A stretch of 64,000 nt of DNA from Richelia sinica FACHB-800 (lineage in GTDB: Bacteria > Cyanobacteriota > Cyanobacteriia > Cyanobacteriales > Nostocaceae), in the NCBI RefSeq assembly GCF_014698825.1, contig NZ_JACJTT010000005.1, positions 62,001-126,000 of the forward strand. Reading direction: 5' to 3'. The notes below the pieces were generated by a model. It had not been told where the DNA came from, ran no database searches, and was given only the letters and a program-made list of their open reading frames with translations. Below, piece after piece: positions 25,187-34,840 of this stretch (positions within the stretch are counted from its first letter, which is position 1; the number at the start of each line of letters is the position of its first letter). A program made the translations under genes and the position numbers.

Positions 25187-25468
25187 TCTTGATTTCATCA
25201 TGGTTTCAGGTTCCAAAATGCGCGGATAGGTAGGTGTAAAAATGGAAGCCGTGAGAAAATTGCCTCTATCTCAATCACAGCAACGATTTCCAGCATTTAT
25301 CCTCTAAATCACATCCGCGCAAAGCCTCAAACCCTTACAGGAAAAGACTTTTTTGATTTTTTATTTCCTTGTACTCTTGCCAACCAACTGGCAAAACCAT
25401 ATAATTTTAATCAGTTCGCACAACCGTACCTTGAAAACTAAATATAAAAATGGTTTCAGCCTACCGCA
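25187..25468 (+). promoter_or_regulatory. CRISPR leader
   Basis: 282 bp between the cas2 stop and the first repeat, non-coding and AT-rich near the array. It contains the inverted pair TTGCCA/TGGCAA around 25380, and ATGGTTTCAG occurs at both ends. By position it should hold the array promoter and the Cas1-Cas2/IHF-type docking signals. No -10/-35 pair stands out clearly. Confidence 0.7.
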
Positions 25469-28400
25469 GTTTTAAAACTATATAATCCCTATTAGGGATT
25501 GAAACTACAATAGGACTAAGTATGGCTAGATTGCATGGAACGTTTTAAAACTATATAATCCCTATTAGGGATTGAAACTCCTGTTCTCCCCAAGTTGGGC
25601 TAGTGCCTTTGGGGTTTTAAAACTATATAATCCCTATTAGGGATTGAAACTATATATACTACCGATAGTGGTGAGGACTTCGCGTTTTAAAACTATATAA
25701 TCCCTATTAGGGATTGAAACGGCGCGATAAGCAAGTAACCCGGCCCCCACAATGTTTTAAAACTATATAATCCCTATTAGGGATTGAAACACAGTCAATT
25801 AAGGTTACTTCGATAGGGCAATCACCGCGTTTTAAAACTATATAATCCCTATTAGGGATTGAAACTAGAACTTTTTCGGGCTTTGTCAAAAGTCTGAATA
25901 AGTTTTAAAACTATATAATCCCTATTAGGGATTGAAACCTGACCATCCTGGATGGTAAAACTGGTTATCGGGGTTTTAAAACTATATAATCCCTATTAGG
26001 GATTGAAACTGATGCTAAGGTTTTGGCTGCATTAGCAGTTGCATGTTTTAAAACTATATAATCCCTATTAGGGATTGAAACACCGAGGTCATTTGATAGC
26101 ATCCAAGCATTATGGATGGTTTTAAAACTATATAATCCCTATTAGGGATTGAAACTCCTCCCAAAAAGTGACTCATTGCGGTCGTGTCGTGTCTGGTTTT
26201 AAAACTATATAATCCCTATTAGGGATTGAAACAAAGGTCTGTCAGGAAATCGAGCTTGTCGTTAGGTTTTAAAACTATATAATCCCTATTAGGGATTGAA
26301 ACATAGACAGCTATTCTCACTCTATAGATGATTCCCGTTTTAAAACTATATAATCCCTATTAGGGATTGAAACTTCTAATCACTTCAACAAACAGGACAA
26401 AGGCTCTAGTTTTAAAACTATATAATCCCTATTAGGGATTGAAACGAAGGCTTGCCTAAAATCTCCCCGTCAAACAATAGTTTTAAAACTATATAATCCC
26501 TATTAGGGATTGAAACATCGTCCATGCGGATTTCCATCTCTGTGCCGATGGTTTTAAAACTATATAATCCCTATTAGGGATTGAAACTTGTCCACACCGA
26601 ATCACCAGGGGACGTAACCTGGTTTTAAAACTATATAATCCCTATTAGGGATTGAAACTAGATGAACTAACCGCGAGAGCGGAACATATCAAGTTTTAAA
26701 ACTATATAATCCCTATTAGGGATTGAAACTTCTCTATGCAGAAAGTTGATTGGCGGTTTTGCTCAGTTTTAAAACTATATAATCCCTATTAGGGATTGAA
26801 ACATCAACGGCATACCTATCAAATACCCGATAATGTTTTAAAACTATATAATCCCTATTAGGGATTGAAACATTAAGAGGGACGTTACCACCAAAGCCCC
26901 ACATCAAGTTTTAAAACTATATAATCCCTATTAGGGATTGAAACACTAAATTCTGTTGGGGAGTGTAGTGATATATCTGTTTTAAAACTATATAATCCCT
27001 ATTAGGGATTGAAACTTTGTCGCTGCCATCGCCCAAGTCATCGGAGAAGAAGTTTTAAAACTATATAATCCCTATTAGGGATTGAAACTCATCAATTGTT
27101 AGCAACCAAGGCATCTCTACCCAGTTTTAAAACTATATAATCCCTATTAGGGATTGAAACAAGTCTTTGGCAGATGCTCCAAATTTCCTCATACGGTTTT
27201 AAAACTATATAATCCCTATTAGGGATTGAAACTTGCTTATGCGTGGAACAATCTGTATAGCGAATGGCAAGGTTTTAAAACTATATAATCCCTATTAGGG
27301 ATTGAAACTCGCATCTGGCGGAGTTCGTCACAAGCTTGCAGCTCAAGTTTTAAAACTATATAATCCCTATTAGGGATTGAAACGAGCCTGAGAAGGTTCC
27401 TCCTTGAGGAGTTACATAGGTTTTAAAACTATATAATCCCTATTAGGGATTGAAACACACCTTCGCTACTTGGGCGATCGCTTCAGGAGTTAGGTTTTAA
27501 AACTATATAATCCCTATTAGGGATTGAAACTGATTTATTACAAACTGAGTATGTATAGAATGATTTCTGTTTTAAAACTATATAATCCCTATTAGGGATT
27601 GAAACGTGCCTCATGTTGGTGAACTCAACGTGAAGGAAGTCGTTTTAAAACTATATAATCCCTATTAGGGATTGAAACTTGTAAAACCCTTGTGTGGTAA
27701 GGGTTACAGAAGAGTTTTAAAACTATATAATCCCTATTAGGGATTGAAACCCAAGTGGTAAAAATAATGCTTCCTCTCGTCCAGCGTTTTAAAACTATAT
27801 AATCCCTATTAGGGATTGAAACTGGTTTGAGGTGAACTAACCCAGTCAAACCAAAGTGGTGTTTTAAAACTATATAATCCCTATTAGGGATTGAAACCAA
27901 GTCAAGCCAGATACCGCACCAATTAACAGAGATGTTTTAAAACTATATAATCCCTATTAGGGATTGAAACAAACGTGCCGTCCGTGAACTCAAAAATTTA
28001 GCTAAAGTTTTAAAACTATATAATCCCTATTAGGGATTGAAACATCCTCATCTAATTGAAGTTCTTCGATTTCATCCTTGTTTTAAAACTATATAATCCC
28101 TATTAGGGATTGAAACTTCATCAGCCCTTTTACCAGAAGCTCATCATATCGTTTTAAAACTATATAATCCCTATTAGGGATTGAAACTCTTTCTGGGCAA
28201 TGGCCAGATGATAAATATCACGTTTTAAAACTATATAATCCCTATTAGGGATTGAAACAGAAGCCGAAATAGCCGAAGCCAAAAAAGCTCTAGGTTTTAA
28301 AACTATATAATCCCTATTAGGGATTGAAACCTCACAGAGACCACCTGCGAGCAACCTGTATTCCCGTTTTAAAACTATATAATCCCTATTAGGGATTGAA

Positions 28401-28619
28401 ACTCTTAAAGTTAGCACTCTTGGAATTTTTAAAGGAGGTTTTAAAACTATATAATCCCTATTAGGGATTGAAACGAGCGATTTCGCTTACAAGAACCTGG
28501 GAACAGGCTAGGTTTTAAAACTATATAATCCCTATTAGGGATTGAAACCTGGACAGAGACACAAATAAAACACGTATTTTTAGTTTTAAAACTATATAAT
28601 CTCTATTAGGGGCCAGACA
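25469..28619 (+). CRISPR. type I-D CRISPR array, 44 repeats and 43 spacers
   Basis: The repeat is 37 bp: GTTTTAAAACTATATAATCC followed by CTATTAGGGATTGAAAC. I counted 43 complete copies, all apparently identical, from 25469-25505 to 28512-28548. A 44th at 28583 has a C-to-T change and loses its 3' end (GGCCAGAC instead of ATTGAAAC). Spacers are 32-40 bp, mostly 33-38. The hairpin is AATCCCTA/TAGGGATT. The decayed repeat at the far end and the leader beside cas2 fix the direction: oldest spacers to the right, transcription to the right. Confidence 0.98.
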
Positions 28620-28926
28620 TCTTACAAAAGTTCTTCTTTGTGTTCTCTTCTTTGCGCCTTTGCGCCTTTGCGTGAAACAAAAAAATATTATTGCAACACA
28701 AAATCAATATTTCCATTAACAACCCAATAGGCTATTTTCTTATCTGTTATACAGCTAAATTTTATCATCATAAAAACTTAAGCCTTGTGGACACAATATC
28801 CGCACCACAAGACTTAATATCAACTAAATACACAACGACTTAACGCACCAATAAATATCCGCTGGCACATTAAACCAATTACCTTTCAAAATCCCCAATC
28901 ATTTTCCAGAATATAACATAATTAAC
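28620..28926. other. non-coding region beyond the CRISPR array
   Basis: Contains a run of GCGCCTTT units ending CGTGAAAC (about 28653-28677), a pattern that looks like a dispersed cyanobacterial repeat, then AT-rich sequence. Positions 28620-28694 resemble 2264-2200 on the other strand. I see no gene. Confidence 0.5.
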
Positions 28927-29643
28927 TTACCCCAAATCAAACAACAATATTTCCGCTTTGATATTAGTGGTAATTTCTAAATCTTCCGCTCCATTAACTT
29001 GTACCCCATCACCTGCCCTTAATTCCTCACCATTCAAATTAGCCACACCTTGAGCAATTTGTAACCAAGCATAACGAGTAGATGGTACATGATATTTAAT
29101 CACATCACCAGATTCTAAAACCGCACCATATAAATCAACATCTTGATGTATAGTTACAGCCCCATCTCGTCCATCTTTAGCTGCAATGAGACGTAATTTT
29201 CCTTGCTTTTCTTCTAGAGGAAAAACTTTTTGTTCATACCTGGGAGTTAATCCTTGTTGGTTGGGAACAATCCAAATTTGTAACAAGTGTAAATCTTCAG
29301 TATCAGAATGATTAAATTCGCTGTGAGTAATTCCAGTTCCTGCACTCATCACTTGAACTTCACCAGGACGAATTACAGACCCTGTACCCAAGCTATCTTT
29401 ATGTTCAACCGCACCTGATAAAACATAGGTGAGAATTTCCATATCTCGATGTCCATGGGTAGGAAATCCAGCACCAGGAGCAATGCGGTCATCATTAATA
29501 ACTCTCAAAGAACGGAAGCCCATCCGATTCGGATCATAGAAATGGCTAAAGGAAAATGTATGATAACTATCAAGCCAACCTATTTGACTCCGACCCCGTA
29601 AGTTTCTATCATGAATTAGGTAGTTAATTGTGTTGTTAGTCAT
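28927..29643 (-). CDS. pirin family protein (bicupin, quercetinase-like)
   Basis: A 238-aa bicupin. The N-terminal cupin has the metal site HGH (H63, H65) in [12 protein letters not shown] and a second histidine group in [10 protein letters not shown]. This is the YhaK/pirin pattern, in which some members oxidise quercetin-like flavonols. The C-terminal cupin is degenerate. It is cytosolic with no signal peptide. An AraC regulator lies upstream on the same strand 253 bp away, and the two may form one regulatory unit. Confidence 0.88.
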   Translation of the reverse strand: MTNNTINYLIHDRNLRGRSQIGWLDSYHTFSFSHFYDPNRMGFRSLRVINDDRIAPGAGFPTHGHRDMEILTYVLSGAVEHKDSLGTGSVIRPGEVQVMSAGTGITHSEFNHSDTEDLHLLQIWIVPNQQGLTPRYEQKVFPLEEKQGKLRLIAAKDGRDGAVTIHQDVDLYGAVLESGDVIKYHVPSTRYAWLQIAQGVANLNGEELRAGDGVQVNGAEDLEITTNIKAEILLFDLG

Positions 29644-29896
29644 AATCTTTGATAGAGATAGATATTAATTAGGCAAAGAAAAATTGTGTAATCTTGGAAA
29701 AAGTCAAAGAATTGGTAATTGCTAGAACCAATTCCCTGAACCTAACAATTATCTTAGAAGATATACACCTAAAAATGAAAGTACGCACTAAAAAGTAAGC
29801 TACTTACCAAAAAGTAACTATGGTATTTCCCTATGATTTATATAGGCATTTAGTTACGCTTCAGAGCCAAGATTTAGCCACAGAAAAATCTTGATT

Positions 29897-30817
29897 CTAA
29901 ATTTTCACCTGTTCTCTGTACACCTTGGGTGTTGTACCGACAAATTTCCGAAACACGCTAGTAAAGTGACTTTGATTTTGAAAACCCACTAGTCGAGATA
30001 TTTCATCAATGGTTTTCTCGGTATGAGTTAATAGTCTTTTCCCTTCTTCAATGCGACAGTTTAATACATACTGGTGGGGTGCAAAACCAGTTGACTGCTT
30101 GAATAATCGAGAAAAGTGATACATACTCATATCTACAAAAGCAGAAATATCTGGTAAAGATAAATCTGTTTGTAAGTTTTCCTGAATGTAGGAAATAGCT
30201 TTTTGTAACTTCCGTTGTGATAAACCTTTACCCTGAGAAGTATTGGTAGTGTTCGCACTAAATGTAGAATAATGCCTAATTAAATGCATACACAGGGCAT
30301 TGGTTAGTGATTGAACATAAATACGCGTACCTTTGCCATCAAATTCCAGTTCTGATTTGAGTGATAATCCAATTTGCTGAATTAAGTGATCAGGTGTAGC
30401 GAAATGAGGAAGTAAATGAATATTGTGAAAATCTCCTGACTCAAAAGCAGTACGTTGAAAGAAAGCAGGTTCTATGCTCAACAGTAGAAATTCTCCCTCT
30501 TTATCCCATCGAGAAAGGTGATCAGTCTTGGCTGGGATGATAATAACATCACCACTATAAATCGATTCTGTTTGGAGTTTACCGTTTAATATTCGCTCGG
30601 CCTTGGTGTTCTTGGCATCAAGACTAATAACTACGATATGCTGTTGAAAGAAGTGTTCAGGAGTTTCATGGCTGGGCTGACGATGATACTCTAGATTCAC
30701 CCCATGCCAACTAGCATTGTAACTAGAGAGTAAGGGCGATCGCGGTACAATGTCTGCACAGGAATGTTCGTGAACACAGTCAACAGTTAAACGTTTCTCT
30801 TGTCCCATCGTTTTCAC
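29897..30817 (-). CDS. AraC family transcriptional regulator
   Basis: A 306-aa protein with an N-terminal cupin-like sensing part (VIIPAKTDHLSRW) and a C-terminal double helix-turn-helix. In the latter, ISAFVDMSMYHFSRLFKQST is the first HTH and EISRLVGFQNQSHFTSVFRK the second, about residues 205-300. It probably activates the downstream pirin gene; the ligand is unknown. The start is the ATG at 30817; an in-frame ATG lies 9 nt inside (MKTMGQ). Confidence 0.88.
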   Translation of the reverse strand: MKTMGQEKRLTVDCVHEHSCADIVPRSPLLSSYNASWHGVNLEYHRQPSHETPEHFFQQHIVVISLDAKNTKAERILNGKLQTESIYSGDVIIIPAKTDHLSRWDKEGEFLLLSIEPAFFQRTAFESGDFHNIHLLPHFATPDHLIQQIGLSLKSELEFDGKGTRIYVQSLTNALCMHLIRHYSTFSANTTNTSQGKGLSQRKLQKAISYIQENLQTDLSLPDISAFVDMSMYHFSRLFKQSTGFAPHQYVLNCRIEEGKRLLTHTEKTIDEISRLVGFQNQSHFTSVFRKFVGTTPKVYREQVKI

Positions 30818-31135
30818 GTCAGAGAGATAAATATAATTGTTGTTTAGGTGTCAGTGTACATATCCTAGACTATTCTCAAGAAAAAACTTCGAGTAAGAAA
30901 CAATTTGCTACTAAGCAATTCAGATCCAAAATCCATTATGTTCTGGGACTAGAAGCTGCAAATCTCCCATTGTAATCATCTGAAACCCTTGCCAATACAG
31001 GGAATTTTCCATTGTTTCAATCTGGTAGTTTTTGATTTCACCAAGTATTGACAAGGCATGAATGTATTTGCAAGTTTATGTTTCACTTCGTGAACCTGAA
31101 AGCGTTACCCTAGATGCTAAAGTTCACAAAAAATT
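30818..31135. other. intergenic region between divergent genes
   Basis: AT-rich spacer between the AraC gene and the next plus-strand gene. A TTGACA (around 31048) could be a -35 box for the right-hand gene, but no convincing -10 follows. Nothing else is seen. Confidence 0.4.
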
Positions 31136-31699
31136 ATGACACCAGAAGCAATCGCCGTCACCCTCACAGAGTTATTTGGTGCAGAAGCAGTACAAACCAT
31201 TGCACCAGGTTCTTGGCAAGTAGAAAATACCGATTATCGCCTCTTAGTGTTGCTCTCAGAAGATCATACATGGCTGAGAGTTTTATTACCCATTTTGCCT
31301 TTACAAGAAGCTGAAGCCTTTTTAACCCAATTCCTAGAGGCTAACTTTGATGACACCCAGGAAACACGTTACGCTGTATATGATGGGGTATTGTGGGGGG
31401 TATTTCAACATAATAGCGGCACTTTAGTGAGTGCAGACTTGAGTCATGCGATCGCTCGTCTCATTTCTTTATATCAAACTGGTGTCAATGATGTCTTCAA
31501 CCGTTTAGTAGAAACTCGGATGCGGCAAATCATTCAAGTCGCAAAACAACAAGGTCAAACATTACAAGCCACCATGCAAAACCTAGAAAGATTTTACGCA
31601 GAAGGCTTATTAGGGGAAATCAACCAAACTTCCGCCTTGCGTGAACAAATGCTAGCAGCTTGGCAAACACAGTTAGAACGTCTTTGGCATGAACTGTAA
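31136..31699 (+). CDS. conserved hypothetical protein (187 aa)
   Basis: A soluble acidic protein. The N-terminal two thirds look like an alpha/beta chaperone-type domain (YRLLVLLSEDHTWLRVLLPI), and the C-terminal third is helical with many glutamines (IIQVAKQQGQTLQATMQNL), possibly coiled. A YbjN/type-III-chaperone-like fold is a guess. It overlaps the longest frame of the next gene but not its likely start. It sits ahead of the DUF2358 and ArsA-like genes on the same strand. Confidence 0.7.
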   Translation: MTPEAIAVTLTELFGAEAVQTIAPGSWQVENTDYRLLVLLSEDHTWLRVLLPILPLQEAEAFLTQFLEANFDDTQETRYAVYDGVLWGVFQHNSGTLVSADLSHAIARLISLYQTGVNDVFNRLVETRMRQIIQVAKQQGQTLQATMQNLERFYAEGLLGEINQTSALREQMLAAWQTQLERLWHEL

Positions 31700-31787
31700 T
31701 TTACAAGCCCCCCACAATCTTAATGAAACTTCAATACCAACAAGATACACAGACCCATTGGCCCATCACCGTTATCTTTCATCACCT

Positions 31788-32180
31788 ATGACCGACATCC
31801 TTGATATTCTCCAACAGGACTATCAAAGATTTCCTGTTAATCAAACCTATAGTATTTACGCACCAGACGTTTACTTTCAAGATCCTGTTTTTAAGTTTCG
31901 TGGTATCAAGCTTTACAAGTTGATGATTCAGTTCATCCACACCTTCTTCCTAAACGCCAAAATGGAATTACATAACATTCAACGTCAAGGAGACATAATT
32001 AAAAGTGAATGGACATTAAACTGGACTTCTCCACTGCCTTGGCAACCCCGTATTTCTATTTCTGGTTGGAGTGAACTGTCTCTCAACCCTGAAGGATTAA
32101 TCATTTCCCACAGAGATTATTGGCATAGTTCCCAGTTTGATGTGGTCAAACAGCATTTCTTTTCCGTCAAGAGTCGATAA
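31788..32180 (+). CDS. DUF2358 domain protein
   Basis: 130 aa from the ATG at 31788; an upstream frame would add 33 residues of unlikely composition. The pattern VYFQDPVFKFRGIKLY, then ISGWSELSLNPEGLI and SHRDYWHSS matches the SnoaL/NTF2-like DUF2358 family found in cyanobacteria and plastids. Function is unknown. It lies 43 bp upstream of the ArsA-type ATPase gene. Confidence 0.75.
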   Translation: MTDILDILQQDYQRFPVNQTYSIYAPDVYFQDPVFKFRGIKLYKLMIQFIHTFFLNAKMELHNIQRQGDIIKSEWTLNWTSPLPWQPRISISGWSELSLNPEGLIISHRDYWHSSQFDVVKQHFFSVKSR

Positions 32181-32223
32181 TGTAAATAAATGTAAATAAA
32201 ATTCAGGCAGGACAGAACCATAC

Positions 32224-33411
32224 ATGCGAGTAATCTTAATGACTGGGAAAGGTGGCGTAGGTAAAACCTCCGTTGCTGCCGCTACTGGACTTCGCTGTGC
32301 AGAACTAGGCTATCGAACCCTAGTTTTAAGCACAGACCCTGCTCATTCCTTAGCAGATAGTTTCGACCTAGAACTAGCACACGAACCCCGCAACATCCGT
32401 CCTAACCTTTGGGGTGCAGAACTAGATGCCCTCAAAGAACTAGAAGGCAACTGGGGTGCAGTGAAACGCTACATTACCCAAGTATTACAAGCGCGGGGTT
32501 TAGAAGGAATACAGGCAGAAGAATTAGCTATCTTACCAGGCATGGATGAAATTTTCGGCTTGGTCAGAATGAAACGTCACTATGATGAAGGAGACTTTGA
32601 CGTTTTAATTATTGACTCTGCCCCCACTGGTACAGCATTGCGTCTATTGAGCTTACCAGAAGTCGGTGGTTGGTATATGCGTCGGTTCTACAAACCATTC
32701 CAAAATATTTCTGTAGCCCTCAGACCTCTAGTTGAACCAATCTTTAAACCCATTGCTGGCTTCTCTCTCCCTGACAAAGAGGTAATGGACGCACCCTATG
32801 AATTTTATGAACAAATCGAAGCCCTAGAAAAAGTATTGACCGACAATACCCAAACCTCAGTGCGTCTAGTCACCAACCCAGAAAAAATGGTGATTAAAGA
32901 ATCTCTCCGTGCTCATGCCTATTTGAGTTTATATAATGTCGCCACAGATTTAGTGGTAGCTAACCGCATTATTCCCAAAGAAGTGGAAGATCCATTTTTC
33001 CAAAGATGGAAAGAAAATCAAGAACAATATCGCCAAGAAATCCATGAAAACTTCCACCCCCTCCCAGTGAAAGAAATTCCACTCTTCTCAGCAGAAATGT
33101 GTGGTTTAGCAGCCCTAGAAAGATTGAAAGATACTCTCTACAAAGATGAAGATCCAACCCAGGTTTATTACAAAGAAACCACTATCCGCGTTGTACAGGA
33201 AAACAATCAATATAGCCTGGAATTATATTTACCCAACATCCCTAAAAGCCAAATTCAACTCAGTAAAAGTGGAGATGAATTAAATATCACAATTGGTAAT
33301 CATCGCCGTAACTTAGTCTTACCCCAAGCCCTAGCCGCACTTCAACCAGCCGGTGCAAAGATGGAAGAAGATTATTTAAAAATCCGCTTTGCTGATGGCG
33401 TAAAAGTGTAA
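32224..33411 (+). CDS. ArsA/Get3 family ATPase with C-terminal alpha-crystallin-like domain
   Basis: A 395-aa protein. The deviant Walker A is GKGGVGKT at residues 8-15, switch [13 protein letters not shown] follows, and switch II is [12 protein letters not shown]. The last 85 residues ([20 protein letters not shown] and on) read like a small-heat-shock/alpha-crystallin fold, the ArsA_HSP20-type tail. The CxxC of eukaryotic Get3 dimers was not seen. Likely roles are protein targeting or chaperoning rather than arsenite export, since no arsB or arsR lies nearby. That is inference. Confidence 0.88.
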   Translation: MRVILMTGKGGVGKTSVAAATGLRCAELGYRTLVLSTDPAHSLADSFDLELAHEPRNIRPNLWGAELDALKELEGNWGAVKRYITQVLQARGLEGIQAEELAILPGMDEIFGLVRMKRHYDEGDFDVLIIDSAPTGTALRLLSLPEVGGWYMRRFYKPFQNISVALRPLVEPIFKPIAGFSLPDKEVMDAPYEFYEQIEALEKVLTDNTQTSVRLVTNPEKMVIKESLRAHAYLSLYNVATDLVVANRIIPKEVEDPFFQRWKENQEQYRQEIHENFHPLPVKEIPLFSAEMCGLAALERLKDTLYKDEDPTQVYYKETTIRVVQENNQYSLELYLPNIPKSQIQLSKSGDELNITIGNHRRNLVLPQALAALQPAGAKMEEDYLKIRFADGVKV

Positions 33412-33448
33412 ATACAGCCAATTAAATTTTCATGGCTTCAATTTAGAG

Positions 33449-33580
33449 ATGATATCTAGCAGGGAAGAGGAAACCCAAAAAAATACGTTAGAAAGTGTCT
33501 TTATCCCTGCTGAATACATCTCTATCCAAGAAATCATCACCAGATTTCTGACAAAAAAGAGATACTACACCAGAACTTAA
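33449..33580 (+). CDS. possible 43-aa hypothetical protein
   Basis: ATG frame [20 protein letters not shown] and onward, ending TKKRYYTRT, overlapping the end of mtnA by 4 bp. Composition is protein-like but no SD is visible and nothing similar is recognised. It could be the tail of a lost gene. Confidence 0.3.
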   Translation: MISSREEETQKNTLESVFIPAEYISIQEIITRFLTKKRYYTRT

Positions 33581-34623
33581 CCCACCGTTCCTGTAGAATA
33601 AGCACAGACAAGATTACCCGGTGCAAAAGCACCATTTTCAGTAATAATCGCCGTAATTAACTCTGCTGGTGTCACATCAAAAGCTGGGTTATAAAATTCC
33701 ACACCAGATGGCGTAAGCACCGTATCACCAACTTGGTAAATCTCCACTGGGTTTCGTTCTTCAATGGGAATTTGACTACCATCCGCTAATTCAAAATCTA
33801 CAGTAGATAGAGGTGCAGCTACAAAGAAAGGTATATTGTGAGCCTTGGCAACTATAGCTAAACTATAAGTACCAATTTTATTAGCAGTATCACCATTAGC
33901 AGCGATTCTATCTGCACCCACAACCACAGCATGAATTAAACCTTGCTTCATGCAATGGGCAGCCATATTATCAGTAATCACAGTCACAGGAATACCTTCT
34001 TGCACACATTCCCAAGCCGTGAGTTTTGCACCTTGTAAGCGAGGACGGGTTTCATCGGCAAACACCCTGGTTAACCTTCCTTCTCGCCAAGCAGAACGCA
34101 CCACACCCAACGCCGTACCATAACCAGCAGTAGCCAAAGCGCCAGCATTACAATGAGTTAATAAAGTCAGCTTTTCTGGAGTTTTTGGTAAAGCTGCCAA
34201 ACCGTGATCACCAATGGCTTGACATGTTTGTAAATCTTCCAGTTGAATAGCTTGGGCAGTTTCCAGCAAAGTTTGTTTGATTTCGGCCACTGTGCCTAAA
34301 ATTTCATAGGCGGTTTTCAGCATTCGCCCAATAGCCCAAAATAAATTTACTGCGGTTGGTCGAGTGGAACGTAATAAATCAGCAACTTGTTCTAATTTTT
34401 CTAAAAAGACTTGGCGGTCATCAGTTTCTATTTCCCTAGCGCCCAAGTACATCCCGTAGGCAGCAGCTACACCAATAGCCGGCGCACCTCTGACAATCAT
34501 AGTTCTAATAGCTTCCGCCATGTCCTCACTGCGGTGAATTTCCACCGCAGCATACTCATTTGGTAAGCGGGTTTGGTCGATGAGTACCACTGAGTCATTA
34601 TGCCAAACTACGGGATAAAGCAT
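33577..34623 (-). CDS. mtnA: S-methyl-5-thioribose-1-phosphate isomerase
   Basis: A 348-aa enzyme of the methionine salvage pathway that converts methylthioribose-1-phosphate to methylthioribulose-1-phosphate. Family motifs are present: [13 protein letters not shown] near residue 45, the catalytic cysteine in [14 protein letters not shown] (around 157), and the aspartate/NK motif [18 protein letters not shown]. It is full length. No other salvage gene adjoins it. Confidence 0.93.
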   Translation of the reverse strand: MLYPVVWHNDSVVLIDQTRLPNEYAAVEIHRSEDMAEAIRTMIVRGAPAIGVAAAYGMYLGAREIETDDRQVFLEKLEQVADLLRSTRPTAVNLFWAIGRMLKTAYEILGTVAEIKQTLLETAQAIQLEDLQTCQAIGDHGLAALPKTPEKLTLLTHCNAGALATAGYGTALGVVRSAWREGRLTRVFADETRPRLQGAKLTAWECVQEGIPVTVITDNMAAHCMKQGLIHAVVVGADRIAANGDTANKIGTYSLAIVAKAHNIPFFVAAPLSTVDFELADGSQIPIEERNPVEIYQVGDTVLTPSGVEFYNPAFDVTPAELITAIITENGAFAPGNLVCAYSTGTVG

Positions 34624-34732
34624 AAAAATTTAAAAATTCCCCATTGAAGATTCAATATGCAAATATTGTGATTCGCACCTAGTCCATAAGTCAAATTATT
34701 TTTCTTCAATTGATGGTAAATCGTCTCATGTT

Positions 34733-34761
34733 GTAGGGGTTTAGCAATGCTAAACCCCTAC
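34733..34761. repeat. 29-bp palindrome, second copy
   Basis: Identical to the palindrome after cas10d (18723-18751), with the same 14-bp arms. It lies in the gap between mtnA and dnaG. Its recurrence shows that it is a dispersed element, not a cas-specific signal. Confidence 0.8.
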
Positions 34762-34840
34762 GAAAAATATGGTCTTTCCCTTGACACATATTTGCTGTTT
34801 TATGTCACTGTGTAAGTCCTAGATTGATAAGAACAACGAA

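Noticed and set aside
25707-28417. Minus-strand open frames made of repeated VSIPNRDYIVLK peptides
   Set aside because: They are translations of CRISPR repeats and spacers, not genes.
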